NCBI GenBank assembly: GCA_964510955.1
Contig: CAZEDW010000016.1
Span: 1-64,000 of the forward strand
Reading direction: 5' to 3'
Source of the DNA: JAFLCM01 sp964510955
GTDB lineage: Bacteria; Planctomycetota; Phycisphaerae; Phycisphaerales; UBA1924
Length of the DNA: 64,000 nucleotides
The position numbers and the translations under genes were made by a program. The notes under the pieces were generated by a model. The model saw nothing but the letters and a program-made list of their open reading frames with translations. It did no database searches and was not told the DNA's origin. This document shows, piece after piece, positions 32,576-40,467 of the stretch (position 1 is its first letter; each line of letters begins with the position of its first letter).

Positions 32576-35344
32576 ATGAAAAAGGCAAAGCTTCAGATGC
32601 TCGTCGCCGCGTGCGGTTCGGCCCTCGGCCTGGCCGGAGCGGCCGACGCCCAGACCGTGATCAACATCTCCGGCGCCACGTTGTTCGAGAACTTCTTCAA
32701 GGCCGGCGCCTCGACGATCGACTACTTCGACGTAGACGCCGACGGGCGCTACAAGAACCACGCCCCGCCGCAGAGCGACCAGCTCGCCAACTTCACCCTT
32801 CCGGGAACCTCGCTCACCACCGACGAGACCGACCCCTCAGGGTGCTACTGGTCGGTTCAGTATTTCGTCAACGGCTCGGTGAAGGGGCTGTTTGACCTGG
32901 CGAACTACGGCTACCCCAAGCCCTACGTCACCGACAACTCCGAGACCGGCCCCTTCATGAACATCAATGACCTGAGCAAGGGGTATTACAACCGAGGCCA
33001 GTACTTCGGTACGGGGGCCGGTCAGACCGGCGTGCGGAACAACGCCAACCCGTACGGCGCCCCCGTCCGCTCTTCCATGGACGGCCTGTACGTCGCCCAG
33101 TACAGCGCCCCCGGAACGCCGTCCGCGGGCGGCATCCGAATCGACATCGCCCCCGTGGATGTGCCCTCGTTCTGGGGCATCCAGTTCTTCGGCGGTTCGG
33201 CCGACTTCGCGAAGAAGCCCGGGCAGCCCGGCTACGGCCAGAACGCCCGGCGTTCGGTGAATAAGCAGGGCGGGACCTCGGGCGCGGATCAGGACCAGAA
33301 GATGGTTGACCTCAGCGCCGCGGGCCGCACGCTTTTCGACTCGAACAACCCGCCGCCGCAGAACGACCAGAACACGATCTTCGACACCCCCGTCGCGGCC
33401 GTGCCGATCGCCATCTACACGGGCATGGGCAGCGGCTACCGCCAGCTCCTGCAGAGCGAGCTCCGCCACCTGCAGGCCACCGGCCGCCTGCCCAGCGGCG
33501 ACAACCTCATGGTCATCACCCGTGAGGCCGGCTCGGGCACCCGCAACGGCGTGTGCAACTCGCTGTGCCTCGACCCTTCGTGGGGCGTGGGCGAGAATGT
33601 CGGCGCCAACAACAACAATAACAGCGGTACCCAGCTCGCCGGCCCCAACTTCCTGCCCAGCAACAAGATCGGCTCGGGCGACATGGAGAGCACGCTGTTC
33701 AACTGCCGCCTGGCCATCGGTTACTCCGGCGCCGAGCGCTATGTAAATAACGGCCTTCGGAATAACATCGAGTTGATCGCGGTCAAGCCAGATCTGGCCA
33801 ACGGCAGCGCCGGCGTGGGAGACTACGCCCGCCCCACCGCCGACCGCCTCCTGCACAACAGCCCACTCCGGGGCGACGGCACCTCCGGCTACGTGATCTT
33901 CGGCGTCGAGCAGTTCGCCACTATCGGTGACCCGCAGGCCGCGCCCGTCGCCAAGGGCGGCGTCGGTCCCAACGGCCACCCCGCGATGGACAATGTCGAA
34001 GCCGCCGCCTACATCAACAACATCACCCGCTCCATCATCGGTTTCAGCACCAGCCCTGACACCAACCAGAACACCTCGACCGCCGGCGAGTACATGGGTG
34101 TGAACTTCATCCTGGTCAGCGCCATCGACCGCCTCCACACGCTCACCGACCCCTGCACGCTCATTTCCAACCCCGCGCTGGTGTCTTCGGTGCAGACCTA
34201 CGCCCTGAACAACTCGGTGTACGCCATCAACAGCACCATCTACGGCACCTACGGCCAGGGCACCAACATCCTCAACGGTCGCACCCCCACCCGCACCACC
34301 GGGCAGACCTATTCCGACGGCGTCAGCGGCGCCACCGCGAACTATGTCACGCAGGCCGGCAACCCCGTCAACTACGCCAGCACCATCAACGACCGCAACC
34401 GCATCGTCGGTGACTTCAGCGGCGACGCGGTTCGCGACTCGGGCGACATCAACGACATGATCGCCGCCCTCAAGCAGCGCCAGGGCGGCCCCGCCTGGGT
34501 GCCCTCCGCCGGATCGCCCGCGCTCAACAATGCCCCCGGCTCGACCGCCTCGATCGAGCTGCTGGGCGACTTCAACAGCGACGGCAACTTCAACGTCGCC
34601 GACGTCCGCTACTTCTGTGACGGACTGGCGATGCGCAGCGGCTTGATCGACCGCAGGTTCGCCTTCACCCAGGCCGACACCGCCTTCGGCGGCAACCTGT
34701 TCGGCACCACGCTGGCCACCGGCAAGCCCTACGCGAGCGGCGACAGCCGCGGCGACGTGGCCGGCGCGGCGGGCGTCACCCCCGGCTTCGCACCGGTCGG
34801 CTTCAACGGCGTCGTCAACGGAGCCGACATCGACTACGTCTTCAAGCAGTTCCGCCAGAACCCGCGCGTCACCGACGGCGTGCTCAACTGGGACAACACG
34901 TTCGAGGCCGTCGGCGCCGACTACTCGGCCAACATGACCAGCGGCGACAACCGCATCGACATCAACGACGCCTGCGACATCGTCCGCAGCGTCTTGGGCA
35001 CCGACTTCGGCGACGCCAACCTGGACCGCCAGGTCACCTGCGCCGACCTCGGCGTCATCAACCAGGGCGCCATGCCCTACCCCGGCGGCTGGGCCCAGGG
35101 CGACGTGAACGGCGACGGCGTCGTGAACGCCGACGACGTCAAGATCATCAAGTCCAAGCTGCTGCCCGGCGACATCAACGGCGACGGCTGCGTCAACACC
35201 GCCGACCTCACCCTGCTGCTCGGGAAGTTCGGCCAGACCGTCGCCTGCGACGACCTGGTGGACCTCACCGGCAGCGGCACCATCAACACGGGCACGCTCA
35301 CCATCCTGCTGGGCCGCTTCGGCACCTGCTTCACCTGCCCGTGA
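32576..35344 (+). CDS. secreted PstS-like protein with multiple dockerin-like calcium loops
   Basis: A 922-residue exported protein; signal peptide about 1-23 (SALGLAGAADAQ). Residues about 24-560 resemble a periplasmic phosphate-binding fold: VINISGATLFENFFKAGA at the N terminus and VITREAGSGTRNGVCN, reminiscent of PstS SGT loops. From about 610 to the end there are around eight EF-hand-type loops, e.g. GDFSGDAVRDSGDIND, GDFNSDGNFNVADVRYF, GDANLDRQVTCADLG, GDVNGDGVVNADDVKII, GDINGDGCVNTADLTLLL and DLTGSGTINTGTLTILL, ending FGTCFTCP. AAGGAGAG is nine bases before the ATG at 32576; the frame is open upstream but without a signal. Possibly an extracellular phosphate or phosphoester binder. Confidence 0.75.
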   Translation: MKKAKLQMLVAACGSALGLAGAADAQTVINISGATLFENFFKAGASTIDYFDVDADGRYKNHAPPQSDQLANFTLPGTSLTTDETDPSGCYWSVQYFVNGSVKGLFDLANYGYPKPYVTDNSETGPFMNINDLSKGYYNRGQYFGTGAGQTGVRNNANPYGAPVRSSMDGLYVAQYSAPGTPSAGGIRIDIAPVDVPSFWGIQFFGGSADFAKKPGQPGYGQNARRSVNKQGGTSGADQDQKMVDLSAAGRTLFDSNNPPPQNDQNTIFDTPVAAVPIAIYTGMGSGYRQLLQSELRHLQATGRLPSGDNLMVITREAGSGTRNGVCNSLCLDPSWGVGENVGANNNNNSGTQLAGPNFLPSNKIGSGDMESTLFNCRLAIGYSGAERYVNNGLRNNIELIAVKPDLANGSAGVGDYARPTADRLLHNSPLRGDGTSGYVIFGVEQFATIGDPQAAPVAKGGVGPNGHPAMDNVEAAAYINNITRSIIGFSTSPDTNQNTSTAGEYMGVNFILVSAIDRLHTLTDPCTLISNPALVSSVQTYALNNSVYAINSTIYGTYGQGTNILNGRTPTRTTGQTYSDGVSGATANYVTQAGNPVNYASTINDRNRIVGDFSGDAVRDSGDINDMIAALKQRQGGPAWVPSAGSPALNNAPGSTASIELLGDFNSDGNFNVADVRYFCDGLAMRSGLIDRRFAFTQADTAFGGNLFGTTLATGKPYASGDSRGDVAGAAGVTPGFAPVGFNGVVNGADIDYVFKQFRQNPRVTDGVLNWDNTFEAVGADYSANMTSGDNRIDINDACDIVRSVLGTDFGDANLDRQVTCADLGVINQGAMPYPGGWAQGDVNGDGVVNADDVKIIKSKLLPGDINGDGCVNTADLTLLLGKFGQTVACDDLVDLTGSGTINTGTLTILLGRFGTCFTCP

Positions 35345-35823
35345 GTTGCTGCCGGCACCACAAACAGTTGGATCGCGTTTCGATTCGATTCACTCCGCTG
35401 CTCCTGGCGGGCCGACCCATTGCGTGAGGGTCGGCCCGCCGCTTTTCTTGCTTCCGCAGGCCGCAGCTGCCGTCAGCGCTCCGCCCTGTGGCGAGGACAT
35501 CGGGATAGGCTCGGTCACGGCGCCCCTGTTGTTGCGGCTGCGAACGAACCTCGTCTCCGCGCGTCAGTGGCGGCTTGGGGTGCTTGGGCGTCCCCACCCA
35601 CTCAGGGGGATTCGCCCGTGGAAGCCGCGGCCGGAGGGGACCTCACGTTTCGGGTGAACCGCAAGTACACCCCGGCCCGATGACGACGGCGATACGCTTG
35701 ACGAACGGACTCGGTCCGCTTACCGTCCTGAGACCAAGTCTCAAATACGCCCCAACCGTTCCGTCCCCGCCGTCCCTGACCCCACCCGGGGCGGCCCGCA
35801 CCACCCACGCCGACCACCCCACC
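35345..35823. other. gene-free region after the PstS-like gene
   Basis: Holds the strong terminator at 35406-35447. Beyond that, no gene or RNA is recognised. Confidence 0.4.
35406..35447 (+). terminator. intrinsic terminator of the PstS-like gene
   Basis: A perfect 13-bp stem, GGCGGGCCGACCC / GGGTCGGCCCGCC, loop ATTGCGTGA, followed by GCTTTTCTT. 62 bases after the stop codon. Confidence 0.85.
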
Positions 35824-35943
35824 ATGTGCCCCGTTCCACGCTGGTTCCGCCGACTGAGCCTCATCGGCTTCTCGTTCTTCCTGATCAAGGGGTTGATGTG
35901 GCTGGCGGTGCTGTGGCTGGGGGCCGCGTCGCTGACGCGGTGA
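35824..35943 (+). CDS. small single-helix membrane protein, uncertain
   Basis: A 39-residue candidate: MCPVPRWFRRLSLIGFSFF then LIKGLMWLAVLWLGAASLTR. It has a basic N-terminal segment and one hydrophobic helix with the segment FFLIKGLMWL. It lies 51 bases upstream of the heme oxygenase gene on the same strand. The frame is open upstream, but the sequence before the ATG at 35824 looks like translated intergenic DNA. Without comparative data it could be chance; the amphiphilic pattern and position argue mildly for a real gene. Confidence 0.45.
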   Translation: MCPVPRWFRRLSLIGFSFFLIKGLMWLAVLWLGAASLTR

Positions 35944-35994
35944 GGGCCACGGTTCAGTCACCACGCCTTCGATCACCAAGCGAGGAGTCGCTGC

Positions 35995-36660
35995 ATGTCA
36001 GGCTGTCCATTCCAGAGTGCGTCCGGTTCGGTGCCGTCGATCATGGAAGTGCTCAAGACGTCCACGGCCGAACTCCACGGGGCCGCGGAGGGGCACGCGT
36101 TCCAGCAGGCCCTGGTGCGCGGCGAGCTCCCGCGCGAGCAGTACGCGGCGTATCTCGGTCAACTGCTGCTGGTTCATCAAGAGCTGGAGTCTCAACTGAA
36201 GCGGCACGCCCCCACCACGCCCGCGATCGCAAGGGTGGTGAAGGCGTACCAGTTTCAGGTGCCGTACCTGCTGGAAGATCTCGCGTTTTACGGCGTGGAC
36301 CCGGGCTCGGTCGAGCCGCTGCCCGCCACCCGGGCGCTGGTTGAGGAGATCCGTGCCGCCGCCGCGAGCGACCCGATGTCGCTGCTGGGTTACCAGTACG
36401 TCATGGAAGGCTCGAACAACGGCAACAAGTTCATCGCCAAGGCTATCGCCCGCGCGTATGGGCTGACCGACGGTCGCGGTCTGAAGTACCTTGACCCCTA
36501 CGGCGATCAGCAGCGTCCGTACTGGATGGCGTTCAAGAGTGACATGGACGCCTACGAGTTCACTGCGGCGCAGATGAAGTCGCTGGCGCTGGCGGCCCAG
36601 TCGATGTTCCGGGGGATCGGGGCGATCAGCTCGGCGATGGGAGCAGCGGTCGCGGCCTGA
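35995..36660 (+). CDS. hmuO: biliverdin-producing heme oxygenase
   Basis: A 221-residue enzyme that opens the heme ring to biliverdin, CO and iron, used for iron recovery or for making bilin chromophores. The proximal ligand is visible as H28 in TAELHGAAEGHAFQQAL, and the distal helix as LGYQYVMEGSNNGNKF (131-146) with its flexible glycines. The protein is all helical and of normal length. GAGGAG is seven bases before the ATG. No heme uptake or phytochrome gene is nearby, so the purpose is open. The gene symbol follows the bacterial family name. Confidence 0.87.
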   Translation: MSGCPFQSASGSVPSIMEVLKTSTAELHGAAEGHAFQQALVRGELPREQYAAYLGQLLLVHQELESQLKRHAPTTPAIARVVKAYQFQVPYLLEDLAFYGVDPGSVEPLPATRALVEEIRAAAASDPMSLLGYQYVMEGSNNGNKFIAKAIARAYGLTDGRGLKYLDPYGDQQRPYWMAFKSDMDAYEFTAAQMKSLALAAQSMFRGIGAISSAMGAAVAA

Positions 36661-36675
36661 AGGCACGCCTTAGCG

Positions 36676-36700
36676 CTGCGCCGAAGGCGCGGCGCAGTTT
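36676..36700 (+). terminator. weak terminator candidate
   Basis: CTGCGCCG-AAGGCG-CGGCGCAG followed by TTT, 15 bases after the heme oxygenase stop. Confidence 0.4.
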
Positions 36701-36906
36701 CCCTGACGGCTTGTTGGCTGCTGAGTTGAGTGCTCGTCCGCGGGGCCGGTTCACGCCACGACCGTGGGCAGCCCGCCGCTTGAAACGCCCGCATCCCGCT
36801 TCCGCATCAGTGGTAGGATTTTGCACGCCCGGCGTGAGACCGCCCGGGCTGCGCCTGCGGCGTGCGCCGCGGGCATGATCGATTCCCCAGAGGAGACTCG
36901 ACGAAC

Positions 36907-39024
36907 ATGAAACGCTCTCTCACTTCCGGCGCGGTCATCGCCGCCGGGCTGGCGCTGTCGCTGTGCGCCGGCACGCTGGCCGAGACCGCCCCCGCGCCCG
37001 CGGCCAAAGCAGGCGCCAAGGCCGCCGGCGCCGGCAACCTCATCCCCCGCAGCACGCTGTTCGGCAACCCCGACCGCTCGCGCGTCCAGATCAGCCCCGA
37101 CGGCAAGCACATCAGCTTCCTCTCGGCGGTCAACGACGTCATGAACGTCTGGGTCGCCCCGGCCGACAAGCCCGACCAGGCCAAGCCCGTCACCAAGGAC
37201 ACCGGGCGCGGGATCCGCCAGTACTTCTGGGCGTTCAACAACACCAACATCCTGTACACCCAGGACACCGGGGGCGACGAGAACTGGAACGTCTACTCGA
37301 CCGACATCGTCGGCGGCGAGACCACCAACGTCACCCCGCTCAAGGGCGTCGCCGCCCAGATCGAGGGCGTGAGCGAGAAGTTCCCCGATGAGATCATCGT
37401 CGGGCTCAACGACCGCGACAAGCGCCTCCACGACCTTTACCGCATCAACATCAAGACCGGCGACCGCAAGATGCTGGTGCAGAACCCCGGCGAGATCAAC
37501 GGCGAGATCTGCGGCGGCATCTCGGTGGACGACAACTACGTCGTCCGCTTCGCCGCTTCGTCCCCCGCCAGCGGCGGCCAGAACATCTACACCGCCAAGA
37601 AGAACGCCGACGGCACCTACGCGTGGGAGCTTTTCGAGAGCGTCCCGCTCGAGGACGCGCTGACCACAAGCCCCGTGGGTTTCGACAAGTCGGGCGAGAA
37701 CGTGTACTTCCAGGACAGCCGCGGGCGTGACACCGCCGCGCTGTTCAGCATGAACCTGTCCACCAAGGCCAAGACGCTGCTCGCCGAGAACCCCAAGGCC
37801 GACGCCGGCGGGATGCTGGTGCACCCCACCGAGAAGACCGTCCAGGCGGTGGGCTTCAACTACGAGCGCAACCAGTGGCAGGTCATCGACAAGTCGATCG
37901 AGGCCGACATGGCGTATCTGCGCACTGTCGCCGACGGCGATTTCAACGTCACCAGCCGCACCCTTGACGACAAAGTCTGGACCGTGGCCTTTGCGCTCGA
38001 CAACGGCCCGGTCAAGTACTTCCGCTACGACCGCGACCCCGCGTCTCACAAGGCGGGCAAGGCCACGTTCCTGTTCACCAACAACAAGAAGCTCGAAGGC
38101 CTGACGCTCGCCAAGATGCACCCCACGGTCATCAAGAGCCGCGACGGGCTCAACCTCGTCAGCTACCTGAGCCTGCCGCCCAACGAAGACTCCGACAACG
38201 ACGGGCGCCCGAGCAAGGCGCTGCCGCTGGTGCTGTTCGTCCACGGCGGCCCGTGGGCCCGCGACGAATGGGGCTACAACCCCTACCACCAGTGGCTGGC
38301 CAACCGCGGCTACGCGGTGCTGAGCGTCAACTACCGGGCCTCGACGGGCTTCGGCAAGAACTTCATCAACGCCGGCAACGCCGAGTGGGCCGGCAAGATG
38401 CACGACGACCTGCTCGACGCGGTGAACTGGGCGGTGAAGGAGAAGATCGCCGACCCCAAGAAGGTCGCGATCATGGGCGGGAGCTACGGCGGCTACGCCA
38501 CGCTGGTGGGCCTCACGTTCACCCCCGACACGTTCGCGTGCGGTGTGGACATCGTCGGTCCGTCCAATCTGGCCACGCTGCTGAACACCATCCCGCCGTA
38601 CTGGGCCGCGGGCCTGAACCAGATGATCAAGCAGATCGGCGGCGACCACCGCACCGAAGAGGGCAAGAAGTACCTCGAGAGCCGCAGCCCGTTGATGAAG
38701 GTGGCGAATATCAACAAGCCGCTCCTGATCGGCCAGGGCGCCAACGACCCGCGCGTGAAGCAGGCCGAGGCCGATCAGATCGTCAAGGCCATGCAGGACA
38801 AGAAACTGCCGGTCACCTACGTGCTGTACCCCGACGAGGGCCACGGCTTCGCCCGCCCGCCCAACCGCACCAGCTTCAACGCGGTCGCGGAGGCGTTCCT
38901 CGCCAAGCACCTGGGCGGCGAGTACGAGCCCATCGGCAAGGACTTCGAGGGCTCGACGATCTCCGTGCCCACCGGCGCGGCGGACGTCCCGGGTCTGCCC
39001 GAGGCGATGTCGGCCAAGAAGTGA
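36907..39024 (+). CDS. exported S9-family prolyl oligopeptidase-like peptidase
   Basis: A 705-residue serine peptidase. Signal peptide about 1-26 (GAVIAAGLALSLCAGTLA); residues about 40-400 are the beta-propeller/WD-like part; about 430-680 is the alpha/beta hydrolase. The triad is visible: S526 in MGGSYGGYATL, D614 in GQGANDPRVKQAE, H646 in DEGHGFARPP. PLVLFVHGGPWARDEWG carries the oxyanion-side HGGP. This is the acylaminoacyl-peptidase/dipeptidyl-peptidase branch, likely digesting small peptides in the periplasm. GAGGAG precedes the ATG at 36907. Confidence 0.92.
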   Translation: MKRSLTSGAVIAAGLALSLCAGTLAETAPAPAAKAGAKAAGAGNLIPRSTLFGNPDRSRVQISPDGKHISFLSAVNDVMNVWVAPADKPDQAKPVTKDTGRGIRQYFWAFNNTNILYTQDTGGDENWNVYSTDIVGGETTNVTPLKGVAAQIEGVSEKFPDEIIVGLNDRDKRLHDLYRINIKTGDRKMLVQNPGEINGEICGGISVDDNYVVRFAASSPASGGQNIYTAKKNADGTYAWELFESVPLEDALTTSPVGFDKSGENVYFQDSRGRDTAALFSMNLSTKAKTLLAENPKADAGGMLVHPTEKTVQAVGFNYERNQWQVIDKSIEADMAYLRTVADGDFNVTSRTLDDKVWTVAFALDNGPVKYFRYDRDPASHKAGKATFLFTNNKKLEGLTLAKMHPTVIKSRDGLNLVSYLSLPPNEDSDNDGRPSKALPLVLFVHGGPWARDEWGYNPYHQWLANRGYAVLSVNYRASTGFGKNFINAGNAEWAGKMHDDLLDAVNWAVKEKIADPKKVAIMGGSYGGYATLVGLTFTPDTFACGVDIVGPSNLATLLNTIPPYWAAGLNQMIKQIGGDHRTEEGKKYLESRSPLMKVANINKPLLIGQGANDPRVKQAEADQIVKAMQDKKLPVTYVLYPDEGHGFARPPNRTSFNAVAEAFLAKHLGGEYEPIGKDFEGSTISVPTGAADVPGLPEAMSAKK

Positions 39025-39084
39025 CCCCGGGCATGGCATGCCTCGGCGTCGGCGGCGTGCCCCCGTGTAACCCGTAGTTCCCGA

Positions 39085-39116
39085 ACGAGCGAGCCGCGCG
39101 GCTCGCTCGTTTTTTT
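39085..39116 (+). terminator. strong intrinsic terminator of the S9 peptidase gene
   Basis: A perfect 26-base palindrome with an 11-bp stem around a small GC loop (ACGAGCGAGCC / GGCTCGCTCGT) followed by TTTTTT. 60 bases after the stop codon. Confidence 0.92.
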
Positions 39117-39142
39117 GCGTCGTTTGTTTGCGTCGCGCAAAG

Positions 39143-39170
39143 AAAAACCGCGGAGCGAGGCTCCGCGGCT
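39143..39170 (-). terminator. intrinsic terminator of the rplM-rpsI operon
   Basis: On the minus strand GCCGCGGAGCC...CTCCGCGG is followed by TTTTTC. It lies 22 bases after the rpsI stop codon. Confidence 0.88.
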
Positions 39171-39192
39171 TGGGTGACGAACCAGTGAGGAC

Positions 39193-39669
39193 TTAGCGCT
39201 TCGAGAACTGGAAGCGGCGGCGGGCGCCGGCCTGGCCGTACTTCTTTCGCTCGACCTCGCGGGGGTCGCGGGTGAGGTAACCGGCGTCGCGGAGGGCGGT
39301 TTCCAGGGCGGGGTCGTAGCCCTTCAGGGCGCGGGCCACGCCGAGGCGGATGGACTGGGCCTGGCCCATGAACCCGCCGCCGTCCACGCGGGCGACGACG
39401 TCGAACTTGTCCTCCAGACCGGAGATCCTGAGGGGGGCGACGCAGTCGCCGCGGTCCCGGGTCTCGGAGAAATACTCGTTGATCTGCTTGGTCTTCTTCT
39501 TCGTGCACACGATCGTGAACTGGCCGGTGCCGGGCTTGATGCGCACGCGGGCCACGGCGGTCTTGCGCCGGCCCGTGCCCCACCACCAGCCGAAGCGGTC
39601 GGGCGGGAGCGCCTGCTTGAGGACCGGGGCTGGAGCGGCGGGGGCGGCGGTGGGAGTGAGTTCGTTCAT
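39193..39669 (-). CDS. rpsI: 30S ribosomal protein S9
   Basis: A 158-residue S9. The conserved core begins WGTGRRKTAVARVRI at about residue 30 and ends with the universal KKYGQAGARRRFQFSKR tail that reaches the P-site tRNA. S9 is usually about 130 residues; here a 25-residue Ala/Pro-rich N-terminal extension precedes the core. It follows rplM by 61 bases in the standard L13-S9 order. Confidence 0.96.
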   Translation of the reverse strand: MNELTPTAAPAAPAPVLKQALPPDRFGWWWGTGRRKTAVARVRIKPGTGQFTIVCTKKKTKQINEYFSETRDRGDCVAPLRISGLEDKFDVVARVDGGGFMGQAQSIRLGVARALKGYDPALETALRDAGYLTRDPREVERKKYGQAGARRRFQFSKR

Positions 39670-39730
39670 GGGGAGGCGAGTAGCTGGGTGGCGAGTGGCG
39701 AAATGGACCGGAAGCAGACTCGGAGATCGA

Positions 39731-40180
39731 TTAGAGCGACTTGGCGTTGATGGTGAGCTTGGTGGGCTGCTGGGCGGCGTGGGGGTGCTCGGCGCCCTTG
39801 TACACCTTCAGCTTGTTGATCATGGCCCGACCCAGCCGGCCCTTGGGGAGCATCCGCTTGACGGCGTCCTCGATCACGGACTCGGGCTTGCGGTCGAGCA
39901 ACTGCTGGTAAGTGGCCATGCGCAGGCCGCCGGCGTAGCCGGAGTAGAAGGTGCGGATGCGCTGGGCCGCCTTGTTGCCGGACATCTCGATCTTGTCGGC
40001 GTTGATGACGATGACGAAGTCGCCGGTGTCAACGTGCGGCGTGTAGGTGGGCCGGTGCTTGCCCATCAGCACCGTGGCGATCTGATTGGCCATGCGCCCC
40101 AGGCGGAGGCCGCTGGCGTCAACGATGTGCCAGCCGCGGGTGAGCTGGTCGGGCTGCGTGATGAGTGAGGTTTGGCGCAT
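39731..40180 (-). CDS. rplM: 50S ribosomal protein L13
   Basis: A 149-residue L13, a core large-subunit protein. Typical segments: RGWHIVDASGLRLGRMANQIATVLMGKHRPTYTPHVDTGDFVIVINADKI, RTFYSGYAGGLR, AVKRMLPKGRLGRAMINKLKVYKGAEHPHAAQQP. The start at 40180 gives the normal length; the upstream open frame is not family-like. First gene of the leftward rplM-rpsI operon. Confidence 0.97.
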   Translation of the reverse strand: MRQTSLITQPDQLTRGWHIVDASGLRLGRMANQIATVLMGKHRPTYTPHVDTGDFVIVINADKIEMSGNKAAQRIRTFYSGYAGGLRMATYQQLLDRKPESVIEDAVKRMLPKGRLGRAMINKLKVYKGAEHPHAAQQPTKLTINAKSL

Positions 40181-40301
40181 GGCTGGGATTTGGGTGTGAG
40201 TCTGCGGGACAGAACGACTGCGGTTCGCGGGGTTGAGCGTCCTGCTCAACTGCGAAGGGAACTGGTCGAACCCGAGGTCCGGGCGCCGGTTCGGCCCGCC
40301 G

Positions 40302-40323
40302 AAAAACCCTTCAGATTGAAGGG
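40302..40323 (-). terminator. intrinsic terminator between a dockerin gene and rplM
   Basis: On the minus strand: CCCTTCA-ATC-TGAAGGG followed by TTTTTC. It lies 145 bases after the dockerin gene's stop codon and 122 bases before rplM, so it could end the former or act as an attenuator in the rplM leader. Confidence 0.78.
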
Positions 40324-40467
40324 CCGCGTGTCACGGGCGTGAGGCTGGGATGGCTCGGGGAGTGCCCGAGGGGTGAAGAGTGTAGCCGATCCGGGCGGCT
40401 TGAGCAAGATGCTGAGCGTTGGGCGCGCCGGCGGGTTAGGTGCCGGTCAGGTGCCGGCCCGGGCGGC

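Noticed and set aside
36751..39039. A 762-residue open frame on the minus strand across the S9 peptidase.
   Set aside because: Antisense shadow; the peptidase triad on the plus strand is intact.
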